64,000 nt of DNA, from positions 81,909-145,908 of the forward strand of contig NZ_BMDO01000012.1 of NCBI RefSeq assembly GCF_014635825.1, read 5' to 3'. Shown here in pieces: positions 7,679-16,327 of the stretch. The notes under the pieces were generated by a model. That model was not told the origin of the DNA. It worked only from the letters and a program-made list of their open reading frames with translations, and ran no database searches. Every line of letters starts with the position of its first letter. The first letter of the stretch is position 1. Position numbers and translations under genes: made by a program. Source of the stretch: Mucilaginibacter galii. Its GTDB lineage: Bacteria > Bacteroidota > Bacteroidia > Sphingobacteriales > Sphingobacteriaceae.

Positions 7679-10306
7679 TTAGGGGGTTGGGGGGCTCAAT
7701 CTTTCCTTCTCCTGAAAGTTCTGCACAATCTCAACCGCGTTATCTACCGCATCGCTCAGGGTGGTGATGAACGCACCCGGTTGAGCTAAGCTAATGGCGT
7801 AGGCAATAGGGTCAGTATCGCTTCCTAAAACTTCGTAAGAAGCATCGGGTTTAACTTCTTTAATGCCCTCTACCATTAAGCCAATAAGGTTTTCTTTAGT
7901 GCGGCCACGGGTATGGTTTTCCTGGCGAAGTAAAATATGGTCGAACATACTGGCCGATATGCGACCTAGTTCGCGTATATCATCATCGCGGCGGTCGCCC
8001 GTACCCGAAATCAAGCCTATTTTCTGCGGCGAATCTATATGGCTTAAAAACTCCTTAATGCCATTGTAACCGTTAGGGTTGTGGGCAAAATCTACCATGA
8101 ACTTAAACTCCTTAAAGTCGAAGATGTTCATACGGCCAGGTGTTTGCGATGCCGATGGTACGAAGGTTTGCAGCGCGGTTTTAATATCTTCGGTTTTAAA
8201 GCCCCACAGGTAAGTGGCTAAGGTAGCCGCGAGCACGTTTTCGATCATGAAGTTAACCGTACCACCAAAAGTAATTGGTATTTGGCTTGCACGCTGTACC
8301 CGTAATTTCCAGTCGCCTTTTTTAATAGTGATGTAGCCATTTTCGTAAACGCAGGCAATGCCGCCCTTTTGGCAATGCGCTTTAATAACCGGGTTGTCTT
8401 CGTTACGGCTAAAGTAGGCAATAAAGCAGTCTGCTTGTTTACCAATTTTTACGCAATGCTCGCTATCGGCATTTAAAACGCCCCAACCGTTCTTCTTCAC
8501 CGAATCAATAACCACGGCTTTTACCCTGGCCAGATCATCGAGCGTGTGTATATCTGATATACCTAAGTGATCTTCCTGAATATTGGTAATTACGCCAATA
8601 TCGCAATGGCCAAAGCCTAGTCCCGAGCGTAAAATGCCACCGCGGGCAGTTTCCAATACGGCAAACTCCACGGTAGGGTCTTTCAAAATAAACTCCGTGC
8701 TCATAGGGCCTGTGGTATCGCCCTTCATCATCATGCTGTTTTGTACGTAAATGCCATCTGATGTGGTGAAGCCTACCCGGTAGCCATTATTTTTTACAAT
8801 GTGGGCAATTAAACGCGTGGTGGTAGTTTTGCCGTTGGTGCCGGTAGTGGCAATGATAGGTATCCTGGCCGATTTACCGTATGGATACAACATATCTACC
8901 ACATGGCCGGCTACGTTGCGCGGCAAGCCCTCGCTTGGGGCAATGTGCATGCGGAAGCCCGGCGCTGCGTTAACCTCTAATATAACACCGCCGTTCTCGG
9001 TAAGCGGGTGGGTAAGGTCTTGCGCCATAATATCAATACCGCAAATATCTAAACCTATTACCCGCGATATACGCTCGCAAATGAATACGTTTTCGGGGTG
9101 TACCTGGTCGGTTACATCTATAGAGGTGCCACCGGTGCTCAGGTTAGCAGTAGATTTAAGGTACACCACTTCATCGGCCGCAGGTATGGTTTCTAAAGTA
9201 TAATTCAACTTATTCAGTAGGTCCATGGTATCGCGGTCTACCGATATCAGGGTAAGCACGTTTTCATGGCCGTATCCGCGGCGTGTGTCGCTGTTCTCTT
9301 TATCAATGAGTTGTTGTATGGTTGCTTGTCCGTCGCCGGTTACGTGTGCAGGCACACGCAGGGCAGCAGCCACCATTTTATTGTCGATCACCAGTACACG
9401 GAAATCGTACCCGCTGATAAATTTTTCGACGATAACCTTGCGCGATATACGGGCCGCATGCTCAAAAGCAGCAACGGCCTCTTCCTCAGTTTTTACATTA
9501 ATGGTGGCACCGCGGCCATGGTTGCCATCCAGCGGTTTAAACACCAAGGGGAAACCTACGTTGCGTATAGCATCTTTTATTTGCTCAGTTGCAGTAATGG
9601 TTACCCCTTTAGCTACCGGTATGGCTTGTTCCTGCAAAATACGTTTGGTTTCGTCTTTATTACCGGCCAGGTCAACGGCTATGCTGCTGGTTTTTTCGGT
9701 CATGGTAGCTCGGATGCGTACCTGGTTTTTACCATAACCCAACTGCACCAGCGACTGGTTGTTGAGCCTGATCCAGGGTATATCGCGCGATATAGCTTCT
9801 TCCACAATAGAGCCCGTACTTGGGCCCAGGCGGGTGTTCTCGCGTATCTCACGCATTTGCTGTATATCTTCCTCCAGCGGATACTCGCTGCCTTCAATAA
9901 GCGCTTCAGCAATTTTTACAGCAGCCTCGGCAGCAAATACGCCTACCTTTTCTTCCACGTAGTTAAATACTACGTTATATGTGCCCGGTGTTTTGGTTTC
10001 GCGGGTGCGGCCATAGCCAGTGTACATGCCTGCCAGGGTTTGTATTTCTAAAGCGATATGCTCAATCACGTGGCCCATCCAGGTGCCTTGTTCTACGCGC
10101 TGAAAAAAACCACCCGGTACACCGGGAGAGCAACGATGAACGTACATGCTGGGAATAAGCGCTTTAAGGCGCTCGTAAAAACCGTCAATGGTGTTGGTAG
10201 GCCTGTGCTCCAGCTCCTCCAGGTTTAACCGCATTTGTATTAACTTTTTGCGGCTTATACTCCAGATGTTAGGGCCACGCAGTACTTGTATTTTCTCAAT
10301 TTTCAT
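7679..10306 (-). CDS. cphA: Cyanophycin synthetase
   Basis: The 875-residue protein makes cyanophycin, a poly-Asp backbone with Arg side chains used as a nitrogen store. Residues about 1-160 are the N-terminal domain. An ATP-grasp domain (about 215-475) holds FKPLDGNHGRGA and the metal site ILEVNAAPGFRMH. A Mur-ligase-like domain starts near 485 with P-loop TTGTNGKTTTTR and ends with the DFAHNPNGY region. All three domains of CphA are present and the length is normal. The divergent neighbour is cyanophycinase and an isoaspartyl peptidase follows, forming a complete synthesis and breakdown locus. Confidence 0.95.
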   Translation of the reverse strand: MKIEKIQVLRGPNIWSISRKKLIQMRLNLEELEHRPTNTIDGFYERLKALIPSMYVHRCSPGVPGGFFQRVEQGTWMGHVIEHIALEIQTLAGMYTGYGRTRETKTPGTYNVVFNYVEEKVGVFAAEAAVKIAEALIEGSEYPLEEDIQQMREIRENTRLGPSTGSIVEEAISRDIPWIRLNNQSLVQLGYGKNQVRIRATMTEKTSSIAVDLAGNKDETKRILQEQAIPVAKGVTITATEQIKDAIRNVGFPLVFKPLDGNHGRGATINVKTEEEAVAAFEHAARISRKVIVEKFISGYDFRVLVIDNKMVAAALRVPAHVTGDGQATIQQLIDKENSDTRRGYGHENVLTLISVDRDTMDLLNKLNYTLETIPAADEVVYLKSTANLSTGGTSIDVTDQVHPENVFICERISRVIGLDICGIDIMAQDLTHPLTENGGVILEVNAAPGFRMHIAPSEGLPRNVAGHVVDMLYPYGKSARIPIIATTGTNGKTTTTRLIAHIVKNNGYRVGFTTSDGIYVQNSMMMKGDTTGPMSTEFILKDPTVEFAVLETARGGILRSGLGFGHCDIGVITNIQEDHLGISDIHTLDDLARVKAVVIDSVKKNGWGVLNADSEHCVKIGKQADCFIAYFSRNEDNPVIKAHCQKGGIACVYENGYITIKKGDWKLRVQRASQIPITFGGTVNFMIENVLAATLATYLWGFKTEDIKTALQTFVPSASQTPGRMNIFDFKEFKFMVDFAHNPNGYNGIKEFLSHIDSPQKIGLISGTGDRRDDDIRELGRISASMFDHILLRQENHTRGRTKENLIGLMVEGIKEVKPDASYEVLGSDTDPIAYAISLAQPGAFITTLSDAVDNAVEIVQNFQEKERLSPPTP

Positions 10307-10483
10307 AAATCACGGTTAGTTTTGGAAACCCCCTCTAAATCTCCCCCAAAGGGTGAGACTTTCAAATGCCCCCTCCTTTGGGGAGGGTTCGGGTGGGGTG
10401 ATTCCGGAATGTAACAAATCAATATATATTTTGATGTAATAATGCAATTTTTATTATTAAAAGTGCTGTTTAACCGCATTTTT
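10307..10483. repeat. ccctccc-family repeat between cphA and cphB
   Basis: The divergent cphA/cphB gap holds an imperfect palindrome at about 10325-10400: cccctctaaatctccccc and its partner gggagggttcgggtgggg. The same GC-rich family is seen near 7670, 13265, 17340 and 20870. The rest of the gap is A/T-rich and must hold the two promoters. Confidence 0.5.
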
Positions 10484-10500
10484 ACATTACTTTGTAATGT
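10484..10500. promoter_or_regulatory. Candidate operator/promoter palindrome upstream of cphB
   Basis: The perfect 7-base inverted repeat ACATTAC-ttt-GTAATGT overlaps a ttactttg sequence that resembles a Bacteroidota -7 box (TAnnTTTG). It lies 20 bases before the cphB start. A dimeric regulator binding here could repress cphB. This is inference from symmetry and position only. Confidence 0.35.
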
Positions 10501-10519
10501 ACGAACCCGATAAAGCAGA

Positions 10520-11431
10520 ATGATTGTCCCGAAAGGTAAATTAATAATTATAGGTGGCGCGGTTGATATGGGCACTAATATAGGTGCCGAAGAGCATATC
10601 ATGCAACCTCATTATTTAAAGTTTTTTGAGCGTGGTATTTTACGCCGAATGATCAATGAATCGGCTCACCAGCTGGGCTCCAAAGTGGAGGTTATTACTA
10701 CCGCCTCGCAGATTCCGGAACTGGTTGGTACCGAATATATTAAGGCGTTTAACCAGTTAGAAGTTACCAATGTTAATGTGCTTGATATACGCAATCGCGA
10801 AGATGCACAAAACCCCGAATACCTGGAGCGTATACGCCAGGCCGATGTGGTGATGTTTAGCGGCGGCGACCAGCTGCGCCTGAGCTCTATTTTTGGCGGC
10901 ACTGAGTTTTTGCAGATCTTAAAATCGCGGTACTGCCACGACAACTTTATCGTAGCCGGTACATCGGCTGGTGCAGCGGCAGCCTCTACCAACATGATCT
11001 ATCGCGGCGAAAGCAGCGAGGCCCTGGTAAAAGGCGAAGTGCAAATTACTGCCGGACTGGGCTTTTTAGACCATGTAATTATTGATACCCACTTTGTACA
11101 GCGCGGGCGTATTGGTCGCCTGTTTTATGCCGTAGCCAGCAACCCAGGTATCTTAGGTATAGGTTTGGGCGAAGATGCCGGCCTGTTAATTACCGAAGGT
11201 GCCATGATGGAAGCTATAGGCTCGGGTCTTACCATTGTGGTAGATGGCCGAAGTTTAGTGCAAACCAATATTTACGATGTGGAAATGGGTGCACCGGTAT
11301 CTATAGAAGGATTGAAAGTACACGTGATGTCGATTTTTGACCGTTACGACCTGGCCCAGCAAAGGCTAATTATGAAAAAACGCACCAAGGTAGAAGATGG
11401 TGTTTACTTGCAGGTGCCGGATAGGGATTAG
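10520..11431 (+). CDS. cphB: Cyanophycinase
   Basis: This 303-residue serine exopeptidase of the S51 family releases beta-Asp-Arg dipeptides from cyanophycin. The nucleophile Ser149 lies in VAGTSAGAAAAS. The N-terminal KGKLIIIGGAVD and the FSGGDQLRL segment are typical of CphB. No signal peptide is seen, so it is the intracellular type. The gene is divergent from cphA and upstream of the isoaspartyl peptidase that can finish the breakdown. Start, length and motifs are normal. Confidence 0.95.
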   Translation: MIVPKGKLIIIGGAVDMGTNIGAEEHIMQPHYLKFFERGILRRMINESAHQLGSKVEVITTASQIPELVGTEYIKAFNQLEVTNVNVLDIRNREDAQNPEYLERIRQADVVMFSGGDQLRLSSIFGGTEFLQILKSRYCHDNFIVAGTSAGAAAASTNMIYRGESSEALVKGEVQITAGLGFLDHVIIDTHFVQRGRIGRLFYAVASNPGILGIGLGEDAGLLITEGAMMEAIGSGLTIVVDGRSLVQTNIYDVEMGAPVSIEGLKVHVMSIFDRYDLAQQRLIMKKRTKVEDGVYLQVPDRD

Positions 11432-11512
11432 GGATTTAATGGAGCGAGGAGCGGAGTTACGGGGAGCGGGGAAGATGCTTAAGAGCATGAGCGATATTAC
11501 ATACCAACGCGT

Positions 11513-11582
11513 GCGTTAAGGATTGAAGCGGATACCTGCCTGTGCAGTATGAGCGGAAAGCCTGACCCGTTAGGGTAACGCC
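11513..11582 (+). repeat. Interspersed repeat, family 'gcgttaaggattg', copy 1
   Basis: The segment gcgttaaggattgaagcgg to ccgttagggtaacgcc recurs at 45609-45693 with the same start and end and a variable middle. The ends are inverted relative to each other (gcgtta/taacgc), so it is MITE-like. No coding potential is seen. Confidence 0.7.
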
Positions 11583-11632
11583 TAAATTTATTGAATTAAG
11601 TTGGTATACCTATACTTTTAGGTTAAGAGCAG

Positions 11633-11696
11633 TGTCAGTCTGAGCTTGTCGATGACTTGTACGCTTTACTAAGTCTTCGACAAGCTCAGACTGACA
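11633..11696. repeat. Palindromic element, family 'tgtcagtctgagcttgtcga', copy 1
   Basis: Arms of 26 bases (11633-11658 and 11671-11696) are inverted copies with one mismatch around a 12-base centre. The same palindrome lies between thrA and thrB at 22129-22191, and a single arm occurs near 27962-27982. It is a short nomadic inverted repeat placed just upstream of the isoaspartyl peptidase gene. Confidence 0.75.
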
Positions 11697-11737
11697 TTAC
11701 ATCATCATAAAATCAAATATTATCATACACACCAATT

Positions 11738-12580
11738 ATGAAACTTATTATTCACGGCGGATTTTTTAGCGAGTCGGGCACTAACCAGGAGGTTAAGCAG
11801 GCTAAGCAAGATGCTTTGAAGCAAATTGTTACCCAGGGTTACCAATACCTGAAAACTCATACGGCTACCGAAACTGTGGTGTATACCGTTAGCTTGCTGG
11901 AAGATTGTGATCTGTTCAACGCCGGTACTGGATCGCAGATACAAAGCGATGGTTGTATACGTTTAAGCGCTGCCTTAATGGACGGTAAAACGCAGAAGTT
12001 TTCGGGCGTCATAAACGTAGAAGAAGTGAAGAACCCGATACAAGTTGCGGAGAAGCTTCAAAGTGCTGAGGATAAGGTATTAAGTGGTAAGGGTGCACAA
12101 ACTTATGCCCGCGAGAACGGCTTCGACTATTACAACCCCGAAACTCCTCAGCGTAAACAGGAATATGCCACCAAGCTTAACAATTCGATAAGGTTAGGTA
12201 CTGTAGGTTGTGTGGCGCTCGACACAGACGGTAACTTGGCAGCGGCAACTTCTACAGGCGGCAAGGGCTTTGAAATTCCCGGCCGGGTAAGCGATTCGGC
12301 CACTGTAGCGGGTAATTATGCCAACGCTTCGGCCGGTATATCGTGTACCGGCGTGGGGGAGGACATTGTATCTGGTGCCGTAGCCGCAAAAATTGTTACC
12401 CGAGTTAGTGATGGTATGCCACTGGCACAGGCAACCGATAAAACCCTGGCCGAAATGAAGCCTTATGACGGTTTTGCAGGTGTAATTGGTATTACAGCCA
12501 ATGGAGAGGTTTATCATGCTGATACCCATCCTTATATGGTTTGGGCTTTGTATGATGAGGATGTAAAAGTTTTTGATTAA
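11738..12580 (+). CDS. Isoaspartyl peptidase/L-asparaginase (Ntn hydrolase)
   Basis: The 280-residue protein is a plant-type (type 2) asparaginase/isoaspartyl peptidase precursor. Self-cleavage should occur before Thr155 in RLGTVGCVALD, giving alpha and beta subunits. FNAGTGSQIQSDG and the glycine-rich STGGKGFEIPGRV loop are conserved. There is no signal peptide. Such enzymes split the beta-Asp-Arg dipeptides released by cyanophycinase, and the position right after cphB supports that role. It may also repair or degrade isoaspartyl peptides in general. Confidence 0.92.
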   Translation: MKLIIHGGFFSESGTNQEVKQAKQDALKQIVTQGYQYLKTHTATETVVYTVSLLEDCDLFNAGTGSQIQSDGCIRLSAALMDGKTQKFSGVINVEEVKNPIQVAEKLQSAEDKVLSGKGAQTYARENGFDYYNPETPQRKQEYATKLNNSIRLGTVGCVALDTDGNLAAATSTGGKGFEIPGRVSDSATVAGNYANASAGISCTGVGEDIVSGAVAAKIVTRVSDGMPLAQATDKTLAEMKPYDGFAGVIGITANGEVYHADTHPYMVWALYDEDVKVFD

Positions 12581-12663
12581 ATTACACTCGAATTAACTTA
12601 GGTTAACAAGATTAGTGGTATTTTTACCTGCTAATTAATTTAATTAAACTCAAACAAGACTCA

Positions 12664-13263
12664 ATGAAAGTACTCCTACTTGCTTTGTTGTGTACCATCA
12701 GCTTTTCGGCATCGGCGCAGTGGTGGCGCTTAGGAAAAAACAAACGTTACCCCTTAATTGCACAGGCGCAAACGCCTGCCTACCGGTTAACACCTTCTAA
12801 ATTTAGTTTGCCTAAAGTAAGCCGCTGTACTATTGGCCAAACTTCCTATAGTTTAGTGCTAAGCGAGCACACGGTGATGAAGACCGCCCAGCACCAAATG
12901 CGTTTCAGGGAGTATGAAAATGCCAGCTACAGTTTTAACGAACTGGCTAAAATATACGTACAGCTAAACCAGCTTTCTGAAGCTAAGTGGTTTTTTTTGC
13001 AAAGCAACAACCTGTCGCGCCAGCAAAATAACGACCGTTTAACCATTGCCAATTTAATTGAGCTTTCGAACGTGAAGCAAGCCATCGGCGATTTTTCGCT
13101 GGCCCAGCAAGACTTGGAAGAAGCCCGCGATATGGCTAAAAACCATAACTGGCAGGATGATATACAAGCGGTAAAGAAACGCATTGATAACCTGCAGCTA
13201 ACCAAGCTGGCCGCTTTGAAACCGGAAGCAGGTTTTGGTAAAGCGGGGCAGGCTACTCTGTAA
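12664..13263 (+). CDS. Secreted TPR-like protein of unknown function
   Basis: This 199-residue protein has a signal peptide (LLALLCTISFSASA, cut before QWWR). Two or three tetratricopeptide-like helical pairs follow from about residue 75 (REYENASYSFNELAKIYVQL, then LSNVKQAIGDFSLAQQDLEE). I recognise no enzyme motif. It is a periplasmic helical-repeat protein, probably for protein-protein contacts. It is followed by a ccctcccc-family repeat at about 13265-13295. Function is not known. Confidence 0.7.
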   Translation: MKVLLLALLCTISFSASAQWWRLGKNKRYPLIAQAQTPAYRLTPSKFSLPKVSRCTIGQTSYSLVLSEHTVMKTAQHQMRFREYENASYSFNELAKIYVQLNQLSEAKWFFLQSNNLSRQQNNDRLTIANLIELSNVKQAIGDFSLAQQDLEEARDMAKNHNWQDDIQAVKKRIDNLQLTKLAALKPEAGFGKAGQATL

Positions 13264-13395
13264 AGCCCCTTCCAACCCTCCCCGGAAGGGAGGGCTTAAG
13301 ATAATATTATTGAGCCTGGTTATTGCCGGGCTTTTTTGCGTTATTAAAGTATTTACTGTGGATCACCTTTGCTATATTTAGCTAAATTCTTTTAA

Positions 13396-13749
13396 ATGAA
13401 AATATTATCTATCGAGGCGTTCGTTCCTTCGGGAAGCAATTTTGCAAAATCAAGGCAGTTATTTTTGGAGCTGGGCTTTCATATCAATTGGGAGTCGCCG
13501 GGTTATGCAGGCTTTCAGTGTGATGAATGCCGGTTTATTTTGCAGGAGTACAATGTGCAGGAGTTTGCCCAAAACTTTATGCTGAGTGTAAAGGTGAGCA
13601 ACATTGATGAGTTTAGAAAAGGCGTTTTAGATAAAGAGTTACCCGAAAAGTATGGAATTCAAATTAGCGAAATTACAAAGCAACCTTATGGTCGCGAATT
13701 AAATCTGATAGATCTTGCCGGTGTATGCTGGCACTTCGTAGAGCAATAG
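13396..13749 (+). CDS. Glyoxalase/VOC-superfamily-like protein
   Basis: The 117-residue protein has the size and beta-alpha-beta-beta-beta rhythm of a single VOC domain (SIEAFVPSGSNFAKSRQLFLELGF at the start, ELNLIDLAGVCWHFVEQ at the end). The terminal W-H-F-V-E resembles the metal-ligand strand of glyoxalase-fold proteins. Other metal ligands are uncertain, so it may be a binding protein without enzyme activity. It is monocistronic. Confidence 0.75.
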   Translation: MKILSIEAFVPSGSNFAKSRQLFLELGFHINWESPGYAGFQCDECRFILQEYNVQEFAQNFMLSVKVSNIDEFRKGVLDKELPEKYGIQISEITKQPYGRELNLIDLAGVCWHFVEQ

Positions 13750-13983
13750 ACATGATTGCGGCCGTTTACGATATACGTTGATATCGCATTATAACCCCAT
13801 GCGATATTGTTTCTTCGCTGTAAATTTCTGGTTTACAGACAAACAATGTGTCATAAATTTCTATTTGTATAGGTGAGACAGCTAAAATGCTGTCTCTTTT
13901 TTATTTACTTTGGGACTTATATAATATAGGCACTAATATTGATGTTTGATACAATAGATATAGAATTAAAATCTGTAAAAGAA

Positions 13984-16125
13984 ATGGTTAAGAAAATATA
14001 TACGTTACTGGTGGTAGGCGCGGCGCTGGCTTGCCAGGCATCTACCTCCAAGCCCATTAAGGTAGATGGCTCTGCCAATTTGCAGCCCGACCAGCAGCAA
14101 AGTGTTGTAGCTAAGGAGGTTGCGGGTATGATTTCTCAGTACAATTATAAAAAAGTACCGCTTAACGATTCGCTCTCTACCGTAATTTACAGCAGCTATA
14201 TCAAGAAGATGGATGATAACCATAACTACTTGCTGGCTTCTGATATTGCTGACTTTGACCGTTACAAAACCCAACTGGATGACGACCTGAAAGCAGGAAA
14301 TCTTGTTAACGTATTTTACATGTTTAACGTGTACCAAAAACGTTACCTCGAGCGGATCAATTATTCGCTTACCCAGCTCGACAAATCATACGATTTTACC
14401 AAGAACGAAACCTTTACTTACGACCGGGAAGACCAACCTTGGGTAGCTAATGCTACCGATATGAACAAGTTGTGGAGCCAACGTGTAAAGTATGACCTGC
14501 TGAACCTGAAACTGGCGAGCAGCGATATGACCAAGAACAAGGAAACTTTGCGTAAGCGTTATCAAAACCTGTTATCGCAGGTAAAAAAGCTTTCAAATCA
14601 GGATGTTTTCCAGATGTTTATGGATTCATTTACCGAGTCGGTAGATCCGCACACCAATTACTTTAACCCGGCTAACGCAGCTAACTTTAATATCGAAATG
14701 TCGCGTTCATTAGAAGGTATAGGCGCATCGCTGTTGTCTGAAAATGAGTATATTACCATTAAAAGCGTAGTAGCAGGTGGTCCGGCCGATAAAAGCAAAC
14801 AAATTAATGTGGACGACCGCATTATTGGCGTTGCCCAAGGTAAAGACGGCGAATTTCAGGACATTATAGGCTGGCGCATAGAGAACGCCATTGCGTTGAT
14901 CCGTGGTACTAAAGGTACTACCGTGCGCCTGCGTTTACTTCCCAAAGGTGCCGCCGCTTCGGTTAAGCCTAAGGTGGTTGAAATGGTGCGCGAAAAAATT
15001 GTGTTGAAAGATCAGTTAGCCAAAAAAGAGATCCGTACTTACCAGTCAAATGGCAAAACGGTTAAAATAGGCATCATTAATGTACCGGCGTTCTATATAG
15101 ATTTTAACGCCTACCGCGCAAAAGACCCTAATTATCAGAGTACTACACGCGATGTGAAATTGATCTTAGATACCCTGAAACGTGAAAATGTAGATGGCGT
15201 GATCCTCGATCTGCGTCAGAATGGTGGTGGTTCATTAATTGAAGCCATTGAGTTAACTGGTTTATTTATCAAGAATGGCCCTGTGGTACAGGTGCGTGAT
15301 ACCCGTAACCGTATAGAAGTGAACGAAGATGAAGACCCATCAGTAGCATACGCTGGTCCGCTTGCTGTAATGACCGACCGTTTCAGCGCCTCCGCTTCTG
15401 AGATATTTGCGGGTGCTATTCAGGATTACGGCCGTGGTTTGATCATAGGTACACAAACTTATGGTAAAGGTACCGTACAGAGCGCCATTGAATTAGATAA
15501 GGTGATCAACCCTTCTATCAAGGATATGCTTAACTCACTGTCTAAGAAGACTTCAACTACTGGTGCTGAGTCTAAATTTGGCCAGTTAAATTTAACTGTA
15601 GCTAAGTTTTACCGCATCAGTGGTAGTTCTACCCAGCACAAAGGCGTAATGCCCGATATTAGCTTCCCATCGGTTATTCCATTAGATAAATATGGTGAAG
15701 ACACTGAGCCTTCTGCACTTCCGTTCGATATGATCGCTAAAAGCACTTACACTAAGGCGGGCGATTTGAGCGGTGCTATCCCGGCATTGGCTAAGTTGCA
15801 CGAGCAGCGCATGTCTGCCAGCGCTAATTACAAGTATTTGTTAGAAGATCTGGATGATTACAAGAAGCGCCAGAGCGAAAAAAGTATCACTTTAAATGAG
15901 CAACAGCTTAAAGAACAACGTGATGCGGATGAAAAGAAAAACTTTGAGCGTAACAATCAGCGTCGTGCTGCATTGGGTTTACCTGCCTTGAAAAAAGGTG
16001 AAACCCGTCCAAAAAATGAAGATCTCGACTTCCTGAAAATAGAAGCCGGACAAATTTTGACCGACTTGGTGAACCTGGAAAAAACAAGCAAGTTAACTAA
16101 CAACGTGGCTCCCGCTAATCCATAA
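13984..16125 (+). CDS. prc: Carboxy-terminal processing protease (S41, Tsp/Prc type)
   Basis: The 713-residue form starts at the ATG at 13984, which opens directly on a signal sequence with a lipobox (VVGAALAC). An upstream ATG at 13942 would add 14 unlikely residues. The N-terminal Tsp domain, the PDZ domain (VVAGGPADKSKQINVDDRI) and the S41 core are in order. The core carries LDLRQNGGGS, the catalytic Ser in FSASASEIF and the Lys in GTQTYGKGTVQS. A C-terminal DUF3340-like region follows. Prc cuts envelope proteins from the C-terminus. A strong terminator follows. Confidence 0.93.
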   Translation: MVKKIYTLLVVGAALACQASTSKPIKVDGSANLQPDQQQSVVAKEVAGMISQYNYKKVPLNDSLSTVIYSSYIKKMDDNHNYLLASDIADFDRYKTQLDDDLKAGNLVNVFYMFNVYQKRYLERINYSLTQLDKSYDFTKNETFTYDREDQPWVANATDMNKLWSQRVKYDLLNLKLASSDMTKNKETLRKRYQNLLSQVKKLSNQDVFQMFMDSFTESVDPHTNYFNPANAANFNIEMSRSLEGIGASLLSENEYITIKSVVAGGPADKSKQINVDDRIIGVAQGKDGEFQDIIGWRIENAIALIRGTKGTTVRLRLLPKGAAASVKPKVVEMVREKIVLKDQLAKKEIRTYQSNGKTVKIGIINVPAFYIDFNAYRAKDPNYQSTTRDVKLILDTLKRENVDGVILDLRQNGGGSLIEAIELTGLFIKNGPVVQVRDTRNRIEVNEDEDPSVAYAGPLAVMTDRFSASASEIFAGAIQDYGRGLIIGTQTYGKGTVQSAIELDKVINPSIKDMLNSLSKKTSTTGAESKFGQLNLTVAKFYRISGSSTQHKGVMPDISFPSVIPLDKYGEDTEPSALPFDMIAKSTYTKAGDLSGAIPALAKLHEQRMSASANYKYLLEDLDDYKKRQSEKSITLNEQQLKEQRDADEKKNFERNNQRRAALGLPALKKGETRPKNEDLDFLKIEAGQILTDLVNLEKTSKLTNNVAPANP

Positions 16126-16145
16126 GAAGCGTAATAAACTATAGT

Positions 16146-16175
16146 AACGCCCGGCCAAAAGCCGGGCGTTTTTTG
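16146..16175 (+). terminator. Rho-independent terminator after prc
   Basis: A perfect 10-base stem aacgcccggc/gccgggcgtt with loop caaaa is followed by tttt. It begins 20 bases after the protease stop codon. Confidence 0.9.
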
Positions 16176-16327
16176 TTAGATAAATATTTAAGATTCTATG
16201 GTATAATTACAAAAAACTTCAAATTTCCTCATAAAAGTAGATGGCTGCATTCGCCGCTAAAAGGCGCGAGCTATTTCCTCCAAATGTCGCCTAAAACTAA
16301 GCTGCACTTCTTCGGTTATATTATGGT

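Noticed and set aside
9266..10051. A 261-residue open frame on the plus strand
   Set aside because: It lies wholly opposite the conserved cyanophycin synthetase coding sequence and has no recognisable domain. It is an antisense shadow frame.
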